A stretch of 64,000 bases of DNA from Azorinus chamasolen (lineage: Eukaryota; Mollusca; Bivalvia; Cardiida; Solecurtidae), in contig OY755242.1 in NCBI GenBank assembly GCA_963576725.1, positions 28,248,358 through 28,312,357 of the forward strand, written 5' to 3'. The translations under genes and the position numbers were made by a program. The notes under the pieces were generated by a model. That model did not search any database. It had not been told where the DNA came from and was given only the letters and a program-made list of their open reading frames with translations. Below, piece after piece: positions 22,890-33,400 of the stretch (position 1 is its first letter; each line of letters opens with the position of its first letter).

Positions 22890-23000
22890 CTCTCGGCCAA
22901 TCAGATGCCACAAATAGTGTCGACTATATCGTTTAGTTCGACTCTTTTTGAAAAAACCATGGACTAACTAACAAACTGTTTATTTAGTCAATGGTTCCTG
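22890..23000. repeat. Partial copy of the 23.7-kb inverted repeat
   Basis: CGACTATATCGTTTAGTTCG and GTCAATGGTTCCTGTCGACC resemble the arms at 23709-23812. Confidence 0.35.
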
Positions 23001-23103
23001 TCGACCAACCATTATAATGTTTTTTTGACGTCACATCCTAGGCTTTCACGTGATATTTCACCCCAATGAATCGTAGCCTTGATCAGCTGGTTACACTGAA
23101 ATA

Positions 23104-23314
23104 CAGTAAAACTAAGGTTAATCGACAATTAAGGGAAATGAATATGCAATTTTAAATACAGGTGACAGTTTAATGCATTACTAAAGGTATGCAGAAAGCT
23201 CCTATTTTGAGCGTTATGTGTTACATTTAACCTGCTTCAAGCATAAAAAGTTGTCTTTAAAAAGCGGCACAATGCATAGCGTATTTAATTGACCATTGTA
23301 CATAGGTTTTATTG
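23104..23314. mobile_element. Pal-D MITE, degenerate
   Basis: CAGTAAAACTAAGGTTAATC left, GGTTTTATTG right. Interior AATGCATTACTAAAGG, TATGCAGAAAGCTCC; the tip is damaged. Confidence 0.6.
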
Positions 23315-23708
23315 TATACAATCTAATCAATGCGTGAAAAGTTGAAAACAATCTTTATTAAAAAAATTTAAACAAAATAAGATAATAAAAATCTTAATAA
23401 AATGATCTAGATCTAGATCGAATTAATTCAATATTTAAAAGTAACTTTTATTTCAAATGCATCATATTGAAATTGAAATTATCGTTGAATATTTAATTGT
23501 ACACAATTTTAAAATCTTGCCGTTAAATTTCCAGCTTTGTTGTTTTTCCTTCCTCTTCTTCCAAGATATTAATGGATTCAGGCGCAATCATGGTTTTCAG
23601 TCTTGTGCGAAGAGAAGTGAGGGAAAATCAGCACGCGCCCGATGACGTTAAATTGCGAATTTGATGACCTTTATTTCTTGTTTTTCCTCGAGCCCAATCC
23701 AGTGCTAA

Positions 23709-23812
23709 ATAGGTTAGCCAATGGTTGAGCGCGACTAAACGATATAGTTCTCGGGGGCTATGCCCCCTCGAACTAAATCGTTTAGTCACGCTCAACCATG
23801 GTCTAACCTATA
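23709..23812. repeat. Inverted repeat, about 45-bp arms
   Basis: ATAGGTTAGCCAATGGTTGA...CTAAACGATATAGTTC folds on its complement around TCGGGGGCTATGCCCCCTCG. Confidence 0.75.
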
Positions 23813-24151
23813 CATAAACAATATATGCTGTCAATATGATTTCCATTCAGAAAACAGCACATTCATAGTAAAACTTGTCAAGCTTTGAGTGGTAAAGAAA
23901 TCTAGAAAGTACTAGTGAATCGGAAATTTCAGTTGTCTTGGTGGTGGGTGGCAAGTTAAATATAAATCTAGTGGTTGTGGGTATCTGACTTATCTTAATT
24001 CTCTTGTTTGGGGGGGTAAAAAAAATAAAATTGTGTTGGTGGTACCCCTATTTTTGGCTGGCGTTCCTACCCCCCCAGGCCTTTTTTCCTGGAACAGCCC
24101 TAACCAAACATTTTAATCATAAGCTCAGTTCTTTTGTCCTGGTATTTGGTT

Positions 24152-24214
24152 TGGTTTTTATCGGGTTTTATGTCGCTTCAACAGTATTTCAGTCATATCA
24201 CGACGTCCAGTTAA
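24152..24214 (+). repeat. Dispersed repeat R1, copy 2
   Basis: TTATCGGGTTTTATGTCGCT and TTTCAGTCATATCACGACG match 2605-2672. Confidence 0.6.
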
Positions 24215-24314
24215 TTACAGGAAGAGGAAGACCCCAGAGGTTATTCTGTGCACAGAACAAGTTGCATTGCTTTGTGCACAGAACATCCAGGTAGAACCAT
24301 CGACCTGCCGCAAA

Positions 24315-24383
24315 AAATAACTAATTGATATTCATGATGTCATTATTTCTTACATGAATATTTATGGAGTAAAGGGGTATACA
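24315..24383 (+). repeat. Solo right end of Pal-B
   Basis: AATTGATATTCATGATGTCA to TTTATGGAGTAAAGGGG; no hairpin half. Confidence 0.65.
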
Positions 24384-24454
24384 ATCTTTGCAACCTTTGG
24401 CATGCCGGGCACATTTTCTGTATAATTTAGTTTTCATCATCAAAATACAAAGTA

Positions 24455-24535
24455 CAGTAAAACGCCATTAATAAGACCATATCTAGGACTGACAAAAAGC
24501 GGTCTTATTAATGGGGTGGTCTCAATATCGGGCGT
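24455..24535. repeat. CAGTAAAACG-ended palindromic fragment
   Basis: CAGTAAAACGCCATTAATAAG pairs with GGTCTTATTAATGGGG downstream. A pogo-like end distinct from Pal-D. Confidence 0.5.
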
Positions 24536-24583
24536 TGTGTTTGCTAACTAAAATCATGCAAGCTGTATTTATGCTCATATACC

Positions 24584-24804
24584 TTAACCCTTTCCTCCAT
24601 TAATACGCCTTTCTACTGGTCAATTCTTGAAACTATAGTGATAAAAATAGCATTTGCTCCATAGGAGCAAATGCTCTATTTATCACAATAGTTTCTATAC
24701 TACACAATTATAACATTTTCCTTTTCTCTAGTAAATGCTACTTTTCTGTAGGTTCATTCAAAGAGGTTGGGTCTAAAAAAAAAGCATATGGAGGAAAGGG
24801 TTAA
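24584..24804. mobile_element. Pal-C MITE (TTTCCTCCAT end variant)
   Basis: TTAACCCTTTCCTCCATTAA to ATGGAGGAAAGGGTTAA. Apex AGCATTTGCTCCATAGGAGC, arms TGCTCTATTTATCACAAT. Confidence 0.85.
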
Positions 24805-25335
24805 TACAAGTCCTTTTCTTATAAATCTCCTGACAAAGATTATTGAAAAATATGATTTAGTTGATATGTATAATCTATCTGATATTAATTAATAACTGCA
24901 TTACTCTGCAATTCTGATTAAATTACCTTTTCCACCACGACTATCGTTTCACCTTCATAGACAACTTATTCTCTTATGATCTATATGTGTATACATGTAT
25001 ATTGTTATAATATTCATTATCCTATAATTCTACTGTGCAGCTGAATTGTTAAGTCCTCAATCTTAACAAAAATATTACACTTCATGGTCATCAACACGCT
25101 ACCAGTTTTGTGCTCATATAAAAAGAAAGTAGCTTGATATCACTCTTACAAGTAGTGAATTACAATATTCACATAATTACATGTAGATAGATAACATACT
25201 TTATTGGATAAAATCTTCTCAGGCCAAATATTTTTACTCTTGCAATCAGCTTTACAGCCCTTATCTCCCTGGAAGGCTATCATGACTTCCTGGAAAACAA
25301 TTAGTTTTGTCATTAAACTGCCCAAAACATGTTAC
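24805..25335. other. Intergenic, nothing recognised
   Basis: AT-rich, no supportable frame or repeat. Confidence 0.35.
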
Positions 25336-25553
25336 TTAACCCATTACCTCATAGGCTATTTTCAGATACAACCTCTTTGAATAAATCTACCGAAAAGGAG
25401 CATTAACTAGAGAAAAGGAAAATTTTTAGATTTTTTTTAGCTTGAAACCATTGTGATAAATAGAGCATTTGCTCCTATAGGAGCAAATGCTCTATTTATC
25501 ACAATGTTTCAACAGGTGAATTTTGCAGTCATCAACATGAGGGAAAGGGTTAA
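25336..25553. mobile_element. Pal-C MITE
   Basis: TTAACCCATTACCTCATAGG to GAGGGAAAGGGTTAA. Perfect apex TTTGCTCCTATAGGAGCAAA. Its last TTAA is also the first TTAA of the next Pal-B. Confidence 0.88.
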
Positions 25554-25793
25554 CCCATCTCTCAATAAATATGCCTTTGCAAACTGTAACAAAGTAGACC
25601 TTGATCACACAGCTCCTGTAGGAGCCATCTGATCAGGGTCTGCTCTGTTTGCTTATGGAATTACATAAGATCTGATCCTTTAGTTTCTGCCATGGTCAAA
25701 TTTTCCTGTGTTCATGTTCCTGTATTAAAAAAATCTAATTGTTATTCATGATGTCATTATTTCTTAAACGAATATTCATTGAGAAAATGGTAA
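25550..25793 (+). mobile_element. Pal-B MITE, joined to Pal-C through one TTAA
   Basis: TTAACCCATCTCTCAATAAA, core AGCTCCTGTAGGAGCC, CTCTGTTTGCTTATGG, ATTCATGATGTCATT; the right terminal repeat is eroded. Confidence 0.75.
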
Positions 25794-25952
25794 TATAGAT
25801 AACAAGGAATCTATGGTACTGTGATCATTCAATCAGTTGGTGGTTGTTATCACGGGCTAAATTACTGCTTGATCAATTAATTCGGTCCGATATAGATGGT
25901 CCATTGTGGAAGAATTGGGTACTCATATAAGTTGCAGGACATTTTATTGGAG

Positions 25953-26197
25953 TTAACAACCCTCCACGCTTTCCTTCATATAAATGCTTTTTCACACTTT
26001 TGCAAACTGAGTAGATCCAGATCCGAAGGCTCCTATAGGAGCAATCTGATCAGGGTCTGCTCTGTTTGCTAATAAACTTATAATAGACCTAAATCTATTT
26101 CTACCTTTACAATGCACATATGCTTATAAAAAATTCAGCAAATAATTATTCATGATGTCATGATTTCTTGCATGAATATTCTACAGGGAAAGCATTA
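25953..26197 (+). mobile_element. Pal-A/B hybrid subfamily MITE
   Basis: TTTCCTTCATATAAATGC left, core GGCTCCTATAGGAGC, right ATTCATGATGTCATGATT and CTACAGGGAAAGC. Confidence 0.7.
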
Positions 26198-26249
26198 AAA
26201 CAAAAAATAAAAGAAATCTGTTTTTTGGTAAATAGCTCGTGATAAGGGG

Positions 26250-26313
26250 ATGGTGGCAGTTTTGGGGTGGTCGTTATGGGATGGTTGTGGTGGTTTTTGA
26301 GGAGTTTTACTGT
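26250..26313. repeat. CAGTAAAAC-ended repeat, right end only
   Basis: GGTGGTTTTTGAGGAGTTTT followed by ACTGTA matches the ends of the pogo-like class. Confidence 0.35.
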
Positions 26314-26329
26314 ATACTCCATTTCTCTA

Positions 26330-26685
26330 CAAAACTAGAAATGTGTCCATGAGACATTGATGCCCCCACTTCAGAGCTTTTGTCACAGAAAGTAAGGGCC
26401 ATAATCATCATTCAAGAGGCACATATAGATGCTCCTAACAGTGTAGGAGTATGACACATACAACATTTTGACTGTAACAGCTTCTAAAGTATGCAACGAC
26501 TTAAGCGATTTACATGGCTATTGAACTTGACCAAGATATAATGGCCACACAAACATGTGTGTAAAGGTTGGTGTAGATTGGACAAATACTTCGCAAGAAA
26601 GAGCCCGGACAAATTATGTGTACGGACGGACGTACAGACAAGGGCAACCCTATATGCCCCAACTTTGTGGATGCATAATAACTCA
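26330..26685. repeat. Dispersed repeat with GGAC tail (Q-related)
   Basis: AGAAATGTGTCCATGAGACA, TTGATGCCCCCACTTC at the start; CGGACGGACGTACAGAC and ATATGCCCCAACTTTG at the end. Confidence 0.5.
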
Positions 26686-26691
26686 GAGTAT

Positions 26692-26755
26692 CAAACAGTT
26701 TTGATCCTTATGAAACACCTAGTTACTAATCATGTCATCTGGATCCAAACAGTGA
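26692..26755. repeat. Pal-I fragment
   Basis: TATCAAACAGTTTTGATCCTT...TCATCTGGATCCAAACAG. Confidence 0.5.
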
Positions 26756-26977
26756 GTGAGAGAATTGGGTAAATAACAGAACACAGTATAAGTTATATGC
26801 CATCAGGACAGGAGAAAAGTTGTTGGAGGTCCAAATCTCATTTACATCGAGATAAAAATATGACGTATGGATCTAGAACAGAAATTTAACACCTGCTGGA
26901 GAATCTGAGATGCAGATATTCCAGTTTACGTTCAATCCCTATAAGTCATCTCTTACAATCCTGTAAGGAGTGAGCAG

Positions 26978-27160
26978 GGTCCATGCTTATAAAGCTTTTT
27001 AGTTGAGTCTGAGTTTGTTCTCAAGCTTTTGATTGGTCAGATTTGAGCCAAAGGCTCAAATCTGACCAATCAAAAACTTGAGAACGAACTAGGCTCAAAT
27101 CTGACCAATCAAAAGCTTGAGAACGAACTCAGACTCAACTAAAAGTTTTATAAGCATGGA
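26978..27160. mobile_element. Pal-E element
   Basis: CCATGCTTATAAAGCTTTTT to AAAGTTTTATAAGCATGG. Apex GAGCCAAAGGCTC; the right arm contains the CCAAT segment twice. Confidence 0.85.
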
Positions 27161-27411
27161 ACCAGTTGTCCCAATTCTTGAGTCAAATAGGCATGCCCCA
27201 GAACCACTCGGGGTGAATCCATACAGTCTGCTGGACCTATCCTCAAATATGGACAGAAAATCCAACTAACTTCCAATATATGCAAGGCAAAATATATCAA
27301 TATTTAACAGGTGAAAATTAAAATACTGAGAACGTATGTACTCTAAATATGTACATAAACATATTGAAATTATGCAGTTAAGAAAGTAAACATATATTGT
27401 CAACAAGCTCA

Positions 27412-27558
27412 GGGTCCATGCTTATAAAGCTTTTTAGCTGAGTCTGAGTTCGTTCTCAAGCTTTTGATTGGTCAGATTTGAGCCAAAGGCTCAAATCTGA
27501 CCAATCAAAAACTTGAGAACAACTCAGACTCAACTAAAAGTTTTATAAGCATGGAACC
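27412..27558. mobile_element. Pal-E element, canonical
   Basis: Single-copy arms CTTTTGATTGGTCAGATTTG and complement around AGCCAAAGGCT. Confidence 0.88.
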
Positions 27559-27582
27559 AGATAAGTATAATAGGCTGTACAC

Positions 27583-27780
27583 TTAACTCTTTGCATGTTA
27601 AGTAAATTTGTTCTGCAACAATTGTCATCTGGTGCATTTCTAATAAAGTTCTCTCCTAACAAAAAGGGTCAGTGTCAAACAGTTTGGATCCTGATGAGAC
27701 ATCACAACATGCAGCAGTTCATCTGAATCCAAACTGTTTGCATTGGTGATCAGTTTCACCTCTTGTGTGCAAAGGGTTAA
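27583..27780. mobile_element. Pal-I MITE
   Basis: TTAACTCTTTGCATGTTAAG to GTGTGCAAAGGGTTAA. Stem CAGTTTGGATCCTGATGAGA...CATCTGAATCCAAACTG. Confidence 0.8.
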
Positions 27781-27871
27781 ACAGCTGAGATTCAAATCTT
27801 ATAAAAATTGCTAAAAATTTTAAAGTCTTCGACCTAGCAATTATCTATTTCTGTAAAAATTAAATTCAATA

Positions 27872-28040
27872 CAGTAAAACCTCTCTAAACCGGAATTCTA
27901 GTAGAGAAGGATTTATATAGTTTTAGGCAGGTGGCTGCTTAATGCAGGGTGAAAGCTTTCTGAATGACTTTCACCCTGCTGCCACCTGTCTCCAAGACCA
28001 ATATTTATACTAAATTTAACATCCGGTTTAGAGGGGTGTA
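27872..28040. mobile_element. Pal-D MITE, apex deleted
   Basis: CAGTAAAACCTCTCTAAACC to GGTTTAGAGGGGTGTA. The arms meet at GAAAGCTTTCTGAATGACTTTC, without the GCTCC tip. Confidence 0.75.
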
Positions 28041-28334
28041 CATGTATATGATACAGATCTTGGTATAATACCATCTTAAACAAACTGTTTAGGTGGTGTG
28101 ATAAATTATAGGAAAGGGGGAATTCATTATGCAAATAAATACACACAAGTTAGTAACACGTTTCTTCACAAATATATGAACAAGAGTGTTTCAAGGAACA
28201 CATGTCACCTGCAAATGTGAGACAAAAGGACAGGACACCACAGAGACAATGGAGAGTTAATTTCTTTCTATGTATTGTCCTGCTAAAGCTGGTAAGTCTG
28301 AATGCACAGCTTACATCAGAGGAATAGAGGAATA

Positions 28335-28440
28335 CAGCAGAACCTGTCTTAAGCGGCCATCAGAAGAGCTCTAATTATGGGCCTGCAAAAAAGTTGGTAG
28401 CTTAATACAGGTCAAAAGAGAAATATAGAAAACAGCTGAC
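28335..28440. repeat. Truncated Pal-D
   Basis: CAGCAGAACCTGTCTTAAGC and GGTAGCTTAATACAGGTCAA; the right half is lost. Confidence 0.5.
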
Positions 28441-28474
28441 ATCCGTTTTCCAAATACTCTGGTTAGATGACCAT

Positions 28475-28585
28475 GGTCCAAGGTTATACAACTTCTGAGC
28501 CTGAGTCTGAGATCATTCTCAAGTATCTGATTGGAGATGCTGGAGAATGATCTCAGACTCAAGCAAAATGTTTTATAACCTCGAG
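28475..28585. repeat. Pal-E-related palindrome
   Basis: CTGAGTCTGAGATCATTCTC and GAGAATGATCTCAGACTCAA pair across a short loop; ends GGTTATA...TATAACC. Confidence 0.65.
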
Positions 28586-28671
28586 AGTATGACAGAGATG
28601 ATAGTCCATTATATATGACTAGCATGAGATTTTGATACAGAAAGACAAATGCAACAATGTTGGCTCTCAGT

Positions 28672-29170
28672 TCATACATTTGTAATGCCAATTATTAATG
28701 ACTACTAACACACAGTGACATCATACATTTGTAATGCCAATTATTAATGACCACTAGCACACATCTACACATACTGCTCATACATTTGTAATGCCAATTA
28801 TTAATGACCACTAGCACACATCTACACATACTGCTCATACATTTGTAATGCCAATTATTAATGACCACTAACATACAGTGACATCATACATTTGTAATGG
28901 CAATTATTAATGACCACTAGCACACATCTACACATACTGCTCATACAGTTGTAATGGCAATTATTAATGACCACTAGCACACATGGCAATTATTAATGAC
29001 CACTAGCACACATCTACACATACTGCTCATACAGTTGTAATGGCAATTATTAATGACCACTAGCACACATGGCAATTATTAATGACCACTAGCACACATC
29101 TACACATACTGCTCATACATTTGTAATGCCAATATTAATGACCACTAGGACACATCTACAAATACATGTG
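28672..29170. repeat. Tandem array, about 57-60-bp unit with 32-bp half units
   Basis: Unit blocks ATACATTTGTAATGCCAATT, ATTAATGACCACTAGCACAC and ATCTACACATACTGCTC, about eight copies with variants. Confidence 0.9.
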
Positions 29171-29340
29171 CAGTTCTCATTATTGTTTACCACAATGATC
29201 GGTCTACAAATACTGCTAATACATTTGTAATGCCCATTATTCGATAAAGGTGTTTTCAGTTTTTTTTATACCTCAGTGCACTACATAAGAGGGGTATTTA
29301 AGAAATATTTTAATCACTTTTATATGTTTCCACCAAACCC

Positions 29341-29452
29341 AAGCTTTGGCTCAAATCTGACCAATCAAAAGCTTGAGAACTCAAATCTGACCAATCAAAA
29401 GCTTGAGAACGAACTAGACTCAACTAAAAAGCTTTATAAGCATGGACCCAGA
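29341..29452. repeat. Pal-E right half
   Basis: Starts near the apex (AAGCTTTGGCTCAAATC), carries two CCAAT segments and ends CTTTATAAGCATGG. Confidence 0.75.
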
Positions 29453-30196
29453 TGAGACACAAATTAAACTATTTATTCTCACAATAACGCCATAAGTAAC
29501 CATTTATCGGTATATATATCTTAACAGCAAACAACAAAAAGTCAAAAATATTCATAAAACAATGTACAGTTAAGGCTACACATAAGTTCATAAATAACCT
29601 TCTGAAAAACAGTTTAGATCCAGCAGAAGCTTGGATTAAATTGGTGTTTAATTGGCATCCAACAACTTGGACACTGCTTGTATTTTTGTAAAGACATTGT
29701 TTTACTTTGCAACACTGAGGCTAATTTGTGATAAACCCTGCAATCAGTTTGGATCAAGATGAGACGCGCAACGGTGACACCATATCAAAATCCAAACTGT
29801 TGGACACTTTGAGGAAGTTTTTGAAGAGAAAATAGCAATACAGTTAAACATTACAGCTGATGAAATATTTGTGCAAACAAGTCAGATAGCAATCAACGCC
29901 TTACCACAGACGACGAAATTTACGAGTATCATCCATGGCTCCAGATTTAAGGGATAGGATAAATATTTCACAATTTTTTTATCTTCCCCCCATCAAACTG
30001 TGACCATCCCAAAAGAGACAACTCTAAACAGTAGTCATAATGGATAAGAAATAAGGATGTTTTGCCGGTACGCTGTATAAACTCTCCTTATCCAGAGCTG
30101 TGAATCTTTTAAAACTGTCATGTCTTCGGCGCAGCTGGAATCAGTGCATTTTATTTACAAATGACTTGATGATTTGGCCTTGATGGAAATAAATTA
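29453..30196. other. 3' flank of the SLC7 gene
   Basis: Mostly unique AT-rich DNA with one Pal-I fragment at about 29738-29805 (CAGTTTGGATCAAGATGAGA...AATCCAAACTG). Part of it is probably 3' UTR, but no poly(A) site could be chosen. Confidence 0.4.
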
Positions 30197-30399
30197 CAGT
30201 AGAATCTGTCTTAAGTGGCCATCAAACAGTTCTACTTATGGGCCTCTAACACAGATGGTAGTATAATGCAGGTCAAAAATAATGCATAAAGTTCCTATAG
30301 GAGCTTTTTGCATTACTTTTGACCTGCATTAAGCAACCACCTGCTTTTTAACACTCCTAGGTAAAATATATGAATAACCGCTTAAGACAGGTTTTACTG
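30197..30399. mobile_element. Pal-D MITE in the SLC7 3' UTR
   Basis: CAGTAGAATCTGTCTTAAG to CTTAAGACAGGTTTTACTG, TA on both sides. Tip GTTCCTATAGGAGC. It ends 15 bp past the transporter stop codon, so the mRNA should carry this hairpin. Confidence 0.85.
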
Positions 30400-30414
30400 T
30401 ATACATGAAGCCAA

Positions 30415-30491
30415 TTATTCGAACTGTAGATCCTCGGGCTTGGAGGGTGGTACAACCAGCAACAGCTTCTGCACAAACTGGGTAAAATGAT
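30415..30491 (-). CDS. SLC7 gene coding exon 10 (C-terminus and stop)
   Basis: TTTTACAG acceptor, phase 1. Encodes [19 protein letters not shown] near the end, then TAA at 30417-30415. The VVPP motif matches the end of LAT/b0,+AT proteins, where it aids folding and trafficking. Confidence 0.9.
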
Positions 30492-33400
30492 CTGTAAAAT
30501 ACAATGACACAGATTTTCAGTTAACTCATTACCTCCTAGGCTATTTTTAGACACAACCTCTTTGAATGTATCTACCGAAAATGAGCATTAACTAGAGGAA
30601 AGGAAAACTTTAAAATTTTGTAGTTTGAAACCATTGTGATAAATAGAGCATTTGCTCCTAGAGGAGCAAATGCTCTATTCATCACAATGGTTTCATAAAG
30701 TGACTTTTATAGATGCGCAAAAATGCGTCACTAGGGGATAATGTGTTTATATCAACCCTTTCCTCAATAGATACACATTTTATGCCTTTGCAAACAGGTG
30801 ACCAAAATCAGACAGCTCCAGTATGAGACATCTGATCAGGGTCTGCTCTGTTTACTCCAAATATGATATAGATATGATTCTAGTTTCTACCATGGCCAAA
30901 ATTTCCTCTGTCCATGGTAACAATTAATCTAATCAGTATTCATGATATCAATATTTCTTAGATAAATAGTCTTAGAGTTAAGTGTTAACTAAATACTGAT
31001 TGTATCTATTTAATTTGAAAGCACTGATTAAAAGTGCTATTTTTTTTATAAAGATAATGCAGTAAATCTGTTGCAAGAATACAGAGCTCCAGATAAGATG
31101 CGTTCAAGAATAACTCCTTTATTTCTCCACCAAACCCTGTACTGTGACCACTCTTTAGAATCGTCTTGAAAAGACATTTCTAAGGAGTGGTCACAGTATA
31201 GCTTATAACAGTGGTGTAGTGGTATATATTTTTATTGCACTGAATGAACAAGACTTCAGAGTATGGCAAAATCCAAACAAGAGCTCCGCATAGTGAGCAA
31301 TGTGCCCCAATTTGACACTTTCCTTCATATAAGCGCCTTTTCACACATTTGCAAACAGAGTAGATCCAGATCAGACGGTTCCTATAGGAGCCATCTTATG
31401 CTCTGTTTCCTGATGGAATTTGGTAGATTTGTTTCTTTACTTTCTAAAATGGCTACAATGTTCAATCTTTCATATTTAAAACAACACCTTCCATATACTA
31501 CAATTCCTGTTCAGATGGCTTCTACTGTAGGAAACAACAGTACTACTTACCTATCTTATCCTGGATTGACTTGGGCTTCGTCTTCCACTTGCCACATATC
31601 AAGTACAGGACAACGCCCCCAGCCACCAGACCCAGGGCCATGAAGCTCTCATTGGGCTTCTGGTAAAATGTCAGGATTACAATAGCCAGGCTCACGAGAC
31701 ACAAGCCAGCTGGCAGCGCCACAGGTACCTGGTACACAAGAGAGGACATGCTGAGATTATGCAAAACAGAAAAACCTCCTAAAGCAGCCAATAGCTAGAA
31801 CTATCAAAGGTGATGGATACAACCACACAGCAGCCTTGATAACCAAAGGGTTGATTAACTCCTGCATGTTAGATACTGAAAAAAAAATGTGATGCACATC
31901 TACACTTCAGTGAGTTGTGTTGAAAACTGTAGAGGTTCACACGAACATTATTGGCCAGTAAAACATATGGAACAAGTCAAGGGGCAGATAACTTCTTTCC
32001 GAATACAGTAGAACCCCTCTAATGCGACCACTTATTGAACAAACATGGGTGTCTTTATATGCAGGTGGTTGCTTAATGCAGGGCAAAAGAAATGTAGAAA
32101 GCTCCTAGAGGTGCTTTCTGCATTACTTTTGTCCTGCATTAAGGTACCACCTGCATCTACCACCCATAATTATACCTAGTTTAGGTGGTCGCATTAGAGG
32201 GGTTTTATTGTAGTTAGAAACTAAAGAGACCATGTATACAAACTTTCATAGAATCTAATAGAAACTGTATAAGTATTTGAACTACAAGTTAAAAGTTACA
32301 ACATTAAACCATTATACCTAAGTGATTGGCTATTGCAAATATGTAGATGCAGATCTGTAGGCTGCTTGGAATCGTTTAACTTTCTAGAAAAATACACTAA
32401 AACCCCACTAATGCGACCACCAAAAAGGGGCATAATTCTGGGTGGCAGAGGCAGGTGGTAGTTTAATGCAGGACGAAAGTTATGCAGAAAGCTCCTACAG
32501 GAGCTTTCTGCGTAACTTTTGCCCTGCATTAAGCAACCACCTGCTTTAAATGACCCCAGTGGCTATTTATTAAGTGGTCACATTAGTGGGGTTTTACTGT
32601 AGTTCCATACTAAATGGACTGCTATAACTATGATGGACCATTCCACCTAATTTACTTGACAGACACCTTAGCAGTGTCTGCTCTATTTGCTTTATATTAT
32701 GAGCCAGACAATAAAACTAATTATTTTCTAATTACCTTTATAGGTCTATGCAGCTCTGGTTCTTTGTATCTAAGGTACACCTGGCTAGCAAAAGTCATCA
32801 CCAGTATAGTGGCAAAACCAAACCCTTCCATCTCAATCAAGTAGAAAATATCACCACTATGCTGGAATATCAGGGTCAAGGTCAACTGAAAAAAACAACA
32901 AGGAAAATCTCGGTAATACGGGTTGCATTTAATCTTTTACTCCATAAAATACACCTTTCTATTCCTTTGCAAACAGAGTAAACATATATCAGACGACTCC
33001 TATAGTAGCTGTCTGATCAGGGCCTGCTCTGTTTTCTTATAATACAATATAGATATGATTCCATAGCTTCTGCCATGGCTAAAATATTCAGTGTCCATAT
33101 GCCATTATAAAAATGAACCTAATTATTATTCGTGATATTATTATTTTGTACATAAATATTCATGGAATAAAGGGTTAACCCTTCGCTATTCACGTCAATA
33201 TACCTATCTGTAAATAGTGAAGACCCAGATGAGACAGCTCCTGCAGGAGCTGTCTCATCAGGGTCTGCACTATTTACAAGTTGATTGTGCAACAAGTGCA
33301 CCCCACAGCAGTGATTGCACAGCGAAATACTTGTACGCATAAAGATATATGTAATTATACAACAGGGCATGGGTAAAGAAGAAGAAATGTATTTTAAAAT

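Larger units (their letters stand above)
20138..24100. mobile_element. 3.96-kb TIR element, PIF/Harbinger-like, no transposase
   Basis: GGGCTGTTCCAGGAAAAAAG at 20138 is matched in reverse at the right end (to 24100), about 42 bp at high identity. Both sides are flanked by TAA (20135-20137 and 24101-24103). A 3-bp T(A/T)A duplication with GGG-starting ends is the PIF/Harbinger pattern. No transposase or Myb-like frame lies inside, only small frames, a Pal-D copy, an inverted repeat and a promoter-like CpG-containing stretch. Alternatively these are two independent short copies in opposite orientation. Confidence 0.55.

Noticed and set aside
28672..29170. Regular repeats with spacer-like variants, resembling a CRISPR array
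   Set aside because: The 'spacers' are repeats too, units vary in length, and the context is eukaryotic with introns; it is an ordinary tandem array.
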